A stretch of DNA of 64,000 nucleotides from Maratus speciosus (lineage: Eukaryota > Arthropoda > Arachnida > Araneae > Salticidae). Position numbers and translations under genes: made by a program. How positions within the stretch are numbered: position 1 is the first letter of the stretch; each line of letters opens with the position of its first letter. The notes beneath the pieces were generated by a model, which was not told the DNA's origin, did not search any database, and saw only the letters and a list, made by a program, of their open reading frames with translations. The stretch spans positions 443,859,502 to 443,923,501 of the forward strand of contig OZ010794.1 in NCBI GenBank assembly GCA_963932465.1, written 5' to 3'. Shown one piece after another: positions 58,137 through 64,000 of this stretch.

Positions 58137-58340
58137 GAATCTGATGGAACATTTTCACCCAGCTAACCTTAATGATTATAGCATCTGGTCTGAAACCTGG
58201 TTCAGCTCAACAGAATAAATCTCAGGTAAAGGAACTGCAGAAATCGCTGGATACGAAATTACACTAGATTAATTTTAACACAATTATTCTAATTGGTAAA
58301 CAAATCATATTAGATGTAAATTTCCAACTGGGCGAAAAAT

Positions 58341-58432
58341 GTCCGGACCAGGATTCGAACCAGCGGCACAGCGAACCAGCGAGCACTGGCGGCTTCAGTC
58401 AGGAGGTCCCTGGTTCGAATCCTGATCCGGAC
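58341..58432. pseudogene. chimeric tRNA-like remnant at inversion point
   Basis: 58341-58363 is the minus-strand T-arm half of a tRNA-like core. After about 17 bp (CGGCACAGCGAACCAGC) a plus-strand core resumes at GAGC (58381) and runs to the 3' end at 58432. The D arm and acceptor 5' strand are gone on both sides. Confidence 0.7.
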
Positions 58433-58635
58433 ATTTTTCGACCAGTTGGAAATTTACATCTAATATGATTTGTTTACCAAATAGAATAATTGTGTTAAAA
58501 TTAATCTAGTGTAATTTCGTATCCAGCGATTTCTGGAGTTCCTTTACCTGAGATTTATTCTGTTGAGCTGAACCAGGTTTCAGACCAGATGTTATAATCA
58601 TTAAGGTTAGCTGGGTGAAAAGTTCCACCAGATTC

Positions 58636-58710
58636 GTTCGGGATAGCTCAGAGGGCAGAACACTGGCGGCTTCAGGCAGGGATGTCCCTGGTTCGAATCC
58701 TGGTCCGGAC
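58636..58710 (+). tRNA. tRNA-like sequence 4, decayed
   Basis: Plus-oriented copy of 75 nt. The D stem is broken (GCTC against GAAC), the A box reads TAGCTCAGAGGGCAGAAC and the anticodon stem is mismatched. The B box GGTTCGAATCC and the T5 terminator are intact. Confidence 0.4.
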
Positions 58711-58911
58711 ATTTTTCGCCCAGTTGAAAATTTACATCTAATATAATTTCATTTTTGTTACATAACATCTTCTTCCACTAAGCCCTTTATAGAAAATATT
58801 GAAGATCTGATCAGGAAAAAAATTACTCACAAAATTACACTCTGAAACTTGAAACAAAATGCCACGTGGCAATAACAGAGAATTTGTTTATTAATTGATA
58901 ATAATATATTA

Positions 58912-59000
58912 AATTTAAAAAATAAAAAAAAACCCGACTGCGTAAAAAGCGAACTAATTAATTATTTCTCATCAATATGAAACTATTTTTTATACTAGGA
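58912..59000 (+). repeat. dispersed repeat fragment, related to 35904-35990
   Basis: ACCCGACTGCGTAAAAAGCG, AACTAATTAATTA and TCTCATCAATATGAAACTAT match the sequence before the double Helitron, in the same orientation, then diverge at TATACTAGGACTTCC. Confidence 0.7.
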
Positions 59001-60200
59001 CTTCCCTCAGAGGGATTAGTCTGAGCGATATTACTGAGAACATAGATTTAATAATAACATGTGGAAGCAAAGAAAATGAGATGTTATCTTTAATTGTCCA
59101 TATACTGCGAAAAATTGAAATGATGAAAATAAACGAATTGTAGAATTACAAAATCTTATATATAAATTCGTATACACTGTTTAAAAAAATGGGAAATCAA
59201 ACCATTCAAGACAGCCATGCATGGATATAAAATTGAAAGTACGCAATATATTAAAAGTAAAATAGAAAATGAAACACTAATTTACTTATATAGGAATTTT
59301 AACTGTATAAAATGATGTCAAGAGCATAATCAGACGCTCCGCACCAATTTGAGTAACTTTAAATGACAAATATATGATGTTTAAAAAGAATGGCCTATAC
59401 TTTATATGGTGTGTGCTCCCCCGGAATAGTTAATATTGTACAATATCTGTTTTCCACGGATGCAATGAGGTTGTCGATAACATTTAAGGAATTCTCTTCT
59501 CAAAATCTAATATAGTATCAAAGTACCGAATACATCAAAAGTGGCATGCAATGCTTCGTTAGAGTGTGTTTTAGATATGCTCGAAGGGATTTAAATGATG
59601 ATGCTGGGCACTACATACGCTGTATTGTTTTGTTTTCAAACATATTCTGCACAAGTTGAGCTGTATTTAGCATGTATTAAATAAAAGAAATCGGCAATGA
59701 TTACAACATAAAGTATGACACAAGATCTGAATATATCGTCTGCATAAGTTTTGAGCTGTCAAAGTGTCATTTGAAGTAATTTACAAATCCATACATATTT
59801 ATTCAGCAAATCATGCAAGCTAACATACGCCAATATGAACCCGATTACAAAATTTCACCAGAATAAGTTAATATATAAAAAATCTACTAATGATAATTGA
59901 GAATATGACCTTATGATAAAATGTCTAGAAAAAGGAATCGGATAAAAAATTCATATCACATTTAAAAAGGCACTTCCCTCTGTTAGTGGCCTTGGCGAGA
60001 GAGAGAAAAGCCTAGAGAAGGAACACTTTAACAAGTACTTTCGGGCTAAAAATCCTATTATCTATTATCTCATGATCTTATTAATTACAAATATCTAAAT
60101 TTCTCTCGTAAACGCCCAGTAAAAATTGGGCTTTCCATCGTGTATATATTGTACTTATATTGTATTTAATCTTAATATTCCCAATTGGCTTTCCTGTAGG
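59001..60200. other. no gene seen
   Basis: AT-rich with no recognised element. A GC-richer part at 59985-60050 (GGCCTTGGCGAGAGAGAG) leads to TAGGTCCCTTCGGGCC at 60198; this could be a non-LTR retrotransposon 3' region, but no ORF supports it. Confidence 0.35.
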
Positions 60201-60214
60201 TCCCTTCGGGCCTT

Positions 60215-60263
60215 TTATTTATTATTATTATTATTATTTTTATTTTTATTTTTATTTTTATTT

Positions 60264-60294
<31 letters not shown>

Positions 60295-60318
60295 TTTTTT
60301 TTGTGTGTGTGTGGTGAC
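60215..60318 (+). repeat. compound microsatellite (ATT)n(TTTTA)n(TTTA)n(GT)n
   Basis: Follows GGTCCCTTCGGGCC directly, in the manner of a retrotransposon tail, and ends in GTGTGTGTGTG. The ORFs with FLFLFLF and YYYYYFYF are translations of it. Confidence 0.85.
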
Positions 60319-60559
60319 GGCGGTAGTAGATGGAAACCGCTGGGTGGGGCTTGTGAGTGCTTAAGCCATTTGGTAGGCCTCCCCACCTAGCTGACCCCCT
60401 GTTTCATACAGGTCTTTATTCAATATTTACACAATTTATTTAATGCTAGGTGGGTATCTAGCAGTTTTGTTGCATTTAAATCGCATGTTTTGCGGAGGAA
60501 ATGCAGCATTATGAAATATTTAAAGTTGCTGTACCTAATAATTCCAAATTAATGGTAAT

Positions 60560-61410
60560 TGAGATCGCTTTCCGTTCATTTCATCTTTTTAAATTTTAAA
60601 TTTTTTAGAACCCATTCATAGAGACAATTGTATATTTTAAAACTAACCCGAAGCAAAATTTCAAGATTTTGGGCTCAGCAGTAACAGAGAAATAGAAAGT
60701 TTTTGAAAGCTTTTTGTTTCTGCACTGTTTTATATAGCGACATTTTTAGAAATTGTTCCATTGCGAGAATTTACGTCATGATAAATACAGCCATGTCAAT
60801 TTTTATGTTTATATTCCTAACAGTTCCATGTTCTTCGTTACTTAGATCATCTTTAGATCTTTTTCCGCTTTGTTTAGTCTTTCTATTTTTTAGAATTCGT
60901 TCTACAGCGAGCATTTACATCTTATTAATTACTACCATGCCAAAGTTCTAGTTTCTAACCCCAACAGTATCCCAAAAATTTCAGTATTCCAAATAAATCA
61001 TAGTTTAGAACCTTTCTAGAAAATTTTTACGTTTATCCGTCAAATTGAACCTTTTAGAGAGCGTTAATTTCGAGTATTTACATCTTAAAAGTAACTACCG
61101 CACCAAATTTAAAGTTTCTAACCCAATCAATATCGCAGAAATCACAATTTTAGAACTTTTTTGCTCCTGCAGCGATGTAGGTTCTTGCACTGACATAAAA
61201 TAGTCTTTTTTTCGAAGCAGAGATGGCCACCAACATTTTTTTAAGTTGGCTATGTAGTTTCAGAGATAACACCTCACAAACGTACAAGCATTAATAATAT
61301 TATATACTTAATAATATTATAACGCTTTATAATATTAGCATTAGATGTACAGATACAAAAGCCATTTATCTGTTACAAACTAACGTACCGGCGTTGCCCA
61401 GGATTTGAAG
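60560..61410 (-). mobile_element. degraded Helitron repeats and a Helitron-like 3' end
   Basis: Reverse-complemented, AGAACTTTTTTGCTCCTGCAG, CAGTAACAGAGAAATAG-like and AAAGTTTCTAACCC blocks correspond to the core of the 305-bp repeats at 36-42 kb (about two to three decayed units). Just beyond, the minus strand of 61380-61405 reads TCCTGGGCAACGCCGGTACG then TTAGT, a Helitron C-type 3' end with CTAG changed to TTAG. ORFs here are accidental. Confidence 0.5.
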
Positions 61411-61639
61411 GATGTTTGTTCTGAAAAATCAATTTCAAAATTTAACATACAACACAAAACAAACATTAAAAAAAGCAGTCGAAATGTTGTTGAATGAATT
61501 ATATGAAAACGCTATATAAAAATGTATAAATGTATATAACAGACGCAAAAGAATATAGCTATAAATGAACTTACTTCAATTTATAATTGGAGCAATAATG
61601 TTAAAATACGCCAATATTTCCCTAATCGGGTTTTTATCA

Positions 61640-61975
61640 TGCTTCAATACTTTTTTCACACTCATATGACGTTATACTATATCCACCATGCCCTTTATAT
61701 TTCCAATATGACGTAATATTTTCCTCTTTCACGTGGAAACCTTGAAATAGAAAAGTTATGAAGTTATATTCACTTTCATTTAAATTCGTCAAACCATTTA
61801 TTTCATTTTCATATTTCACGTGAATATCTTGCAATAGAAAAGTTATGACGTAATATTCACCTTTTTTAAAATTCGGCAAACTATTTATTTCATTTTCATT
61901 TTTCACGTGGAAATCTTGCAGTAGAAAATTAATTGCGGTAGTAATAATTTTATTGTGTTTTTTAATTGTTGGCAA
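61640..61975. repeat. 87-bp tandem repeat, three copies
   Basis: TTTCACGTG starts at 61727, 61814 and 61901, an exact 87-bp period. The unit includes TAGAAAAGTTATGA, GTWATATTCAC and TTATTTCATTTTCAT. Since 87 is 29 codons, the minus strand keeps a 112-codon ORF encoding three repeats of TFLLQDFHVK-NENEINSL type. CACGTG lies in each unit. No family is known to me. Confidence 0.75.
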
Positions 61976-61979
61976 CTGC

Positions 61980-62970
61980 TATAACGAAAAATGTTTAAAT
62001 TTGATAAGAAATTGCTGTTAAATTGGTGGTTTTTTATTAATTAAAAATTAACTATAAGTTATTTCGATTCCGGATTACTTTAGTTGTCTCGGCCATGTTT
62101 TAATACACATGTACGTATCTCTTCACAATTTTGGCTTCCAAATTGTGGATTTTTTATAAAATTACAAACAGACAGATAGACAAGTTTTCATTTTTATATA
62201 TCTCTCTATTTTATAAAAAGTAACTAACGCTGTAACCGCCGCCGCCACTGGTTTTGAATTTTTTGTGACAGACGTCTTTCTTCGTTAATATTAAGAAAAC
62301 TATTGCATACAAATATATGAAAATCGGTGATATTATAGCGAAATGTTTGATCAACACACTAATGCATACAGTTTTCAAATCGAAGAATTATTTAAAGAGA
62401 TATTTAATGCTAAAGTTGGACAAAATCGTTCCATTAAAAAAAATTTATAAGAGCAAAAGCTATACATGGGAATTTAATCATTTTTAGATCCTTTTATTCA
62501 ATAGAAGATCCCGGTCTGCAGATTTCATTAATTTTTTTTTAATTTGACTCATTATTTGAGGTTTTATTTCTATTTTAAATTCAAATATTCAGCATTTTGA
62601 CAGATATTTTTTACATATTTTAGAAAATGGTATTAATTTAAACTGTTGCCAACTGTATAAACAGCGCAAACAGTAATGTTTGCTTCAAATAAAAGAATTA
62701 TTTACACGTTACTATTATAAGCAGAAAAAAACCTTCAAATTAGAATTAAATAATTAGGTATAAAAAGCAGGCACTTATTGGAAATTACGCCAGAAAAACT
62801 ATATTTACATGTGAGTTTTAAAAAAGAAAGGATATTGTAAAATAAATTCATTAACATGCGTTAGAAATCTGAAATAGAACAAATTACGTCACATTACACT
62901 TATTATGCAAAATGAACAAAAAATAGTATCGCAAAACAGTTTAAATTTAAAAATTGCGCGAGACAAAATA
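61980..62970. other. no gene seen
   Basis: AT-rich. TCTCTCTATTTTATAAAAAG at 62203 weakly resembles a Helitron 5' end and GCCGCCGCC follows at 62238, but nothing firmer can be said. Confidence 0.4.
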
Positions 62971-62974
62971 TTAG

Positions 62975-64000
62975 AGGTTAAATATTAGATTTTTTCAAAA
63001 TTTTATTATTTGTCGTTTGATGTGAGCTGTTCAGATATAAGTATGCAAATTTTTATGTTTCCAACATAATTAGGGGCTTAGTTAGAAAAATTGCTTAAAA
63101 TACACAAGTTAGAGCCCAGAGGGTTAAATATGACTTTTTCAAAATTTTATGATTTATCGTGTTATCGCAAGTGTTCAGCTATAAGTATGCAAACTTTCAA
63201 GTCTTCAACTTAGTTAGGGAATGAGTTAGAAAAATTGCTTTAAATACACAAGTTGGAGCCCAGAGGGTAAAATATTAGACTTTTTCAAAATTTTATTATT
63301 TGCTGTTTGATGTGAGGTGTTCAGCTATAAGTATGCAAAATGTCATGTCTCCAACCTAATTAGGGGCTGAGTTAGAAAAATTGCTTAAAATACACAAGTT
63401 AGAGCCCAGAGGGTTAAATAATAGACTTTTTCAAAATTTTATTATTTGTCGTTTGATGTGAGGTGTTCAGCTATAAGTATGCAAAATGTCATGTCTCCAA
63501 CTTAATTAGGGGCTGAGTTAAAAAAATTGCTTAAAATACAGAAGTTAGAGACCGGAGGGTTAAATATGACTTTTTCAAAATTTTATGATTTATCGTGTTA
63601 TCGCAAGTGTTCAGCTATAAGTATGCAAACTTTCATGTCTCCAACTTAATTAGGGGCTGAGTTAGAAAAATTGCTTAAAATACACAAGTTAGAGCCCAGA
63701 GGTTTAAATATTAGACCTTTTTCAAAATTTTATTATTTGTCGTTTGATGTGAAGTGTTCAGCTATAAGTATGCAAAATTTCATGTCTCCAACTTAATTAG
63801 GGGCTGAGTTAGAAAAATTGCTTAAAATACAGAAGTTAGAGACTGGAGGGTTAAATATGACTGTTTCAAAATTTTATGATTTATCGTGTTATCGCAAGTG
63901 TTCAGCTATAAGTATGCAAACTTTCAAGTTTCCAACTTAGTTAGGGGATGAGTTAGAAAAATTGCTTAAAACACAGAATTTAGAGCCCAGAGGGTTAAAT
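62975..64000 (+). repeat. satellite DNA, 144-147-bp monomer
   Basis: TTTTCAAAATTTTAT recurs with TTTTAT starting at 63001, 63145, 63291, 63437, 63581, 63728 and 63872, giving spacings of 144, 146, 146, 144, 147 and 144. Two monomer types differ in one block: TATTTGTCGTTTGATGTGAG (type 1) and GATTTATCGTGTTATCGCAAG-like (type 2), in the order 1-2-1-1-2-1-2. The monomer shares GTTCAGCTATAAGTATGCAA and TTAGAGCCCAGAGGGTTAAA. The array continues past the window. Confidence 0.93.

Larger units (their letters stand above)
57706..58744. mobile_element. tandem then inverted 278-bp units with tRNA-like cores
   Basis: Three minus-oriented units (tRNA-like starts at 57785, 58063 and 58341, spacing exactly 278) run into two plus-oriented units (ends at 58432 and 58710, again 278). 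The inversion point is near 58364-58380, within the tRNA-like core, so the third and fourth units are truncated there. AATTTCATTTTT flanks the block on both sides (57694-57705 and 58745-58756), like a 12-bp TSD. An extra 40 bp or so at the left has no counterpart on the right. The ORFs here (GFEPGTS..) are translations of the antisense tRNA and not genes. Confidence 0.75.

Noticed and set aside
60126..60390. ORFs with YYYYYFYF and LFLFLF
   Set aside because: They are translations of the (ATT)n/(TTTTA)n microsatellite.

Overview
This is eukaryotic, AT-rich, non-coding DNA that is almost entirely built of transposable elements. I see no convincing host gene, rRNA or CRISPR array. The mix is typical of a large arthropod genome: Penelope-like retroelements (PLEs) with a GIY-YIG endonuclease, CTAG-ended Helitrons, TTAA-flanked piggyBac-type MITEs, hAT and pogo/Tigger-like MITEs, and satellites. 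A chelicerate such as a spider is my best guess, but that is inference. Codon use, RBSs, operons and promoters are not applicable here; the only credible coding sequence is retroelement-derived.

Layout. 0-8.3 kb: old MITEs, including a hAT element with a perfect 8-bp TSD that itself contains a Tigger-like foldback MITE. 8.36-12.5 kb: a chain of Helitrons inserted between A and T of a dispersed repeat; the uninterrupted paralogous site is at about 12.9 kb. 13.06-33.5 kb: a nested set. A TTAA-flanked piggyBac-type element of about 1.2 kb holds (i) a head-to-head palindromic PLE dimer (13161-16077, 15-bp TSD, a hammerhead-ribozyme-like motif in each arm) and (ii) a Tigger-like MITE split by a 16.3-kb insertion (16413-32740, 9-bp TSD TAATAATAG). 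The arms of that insertion are about 2 kb of inverted minisatellite. This looks like a giant Foldback-type element. Its interior holds more Helitrons, MITEs and tandem arrays, but no recognisable transposase.

33.5-42.5 kb: a dispersed repeat, a decayed GIY-YIG fragment, then two Helitrons joined head to tail without spacer (36041-38849 and 38850-42155), each filled with repeats of about 305 bp. The pre-insertion site is preserved in inverted orientation at about 4.11 kb. 42.5-57.7 kb: a perfect TTAA-flanked piggyBac-like MITE, dispersed repeat pairs, a 395-bp foldback between 109-bp direct repeats, several tandem arrays and a decayed hAT element. 57.7-58.75 kb: tRNA-like sequences on 278-bp units that run in tandem and then invert, all between 12-bp direct repeats. 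58.9-64 kb: Helitron debris, microsatellites, an 87-bp tandem repeat and a 145-bp satellite that runs off the end of the window.

The elements do not form a pathway; they record successive insertions. The order can be read in two places: piggyBac-type element, then PLE and Tigger-like MITE, then the Foldback-like element within that MITE; and dispersed repeat, then Helitron B, then a mariner-like MITE inside Helitron B. All homologies were found by eye, so identities and copy numbers are approximate.
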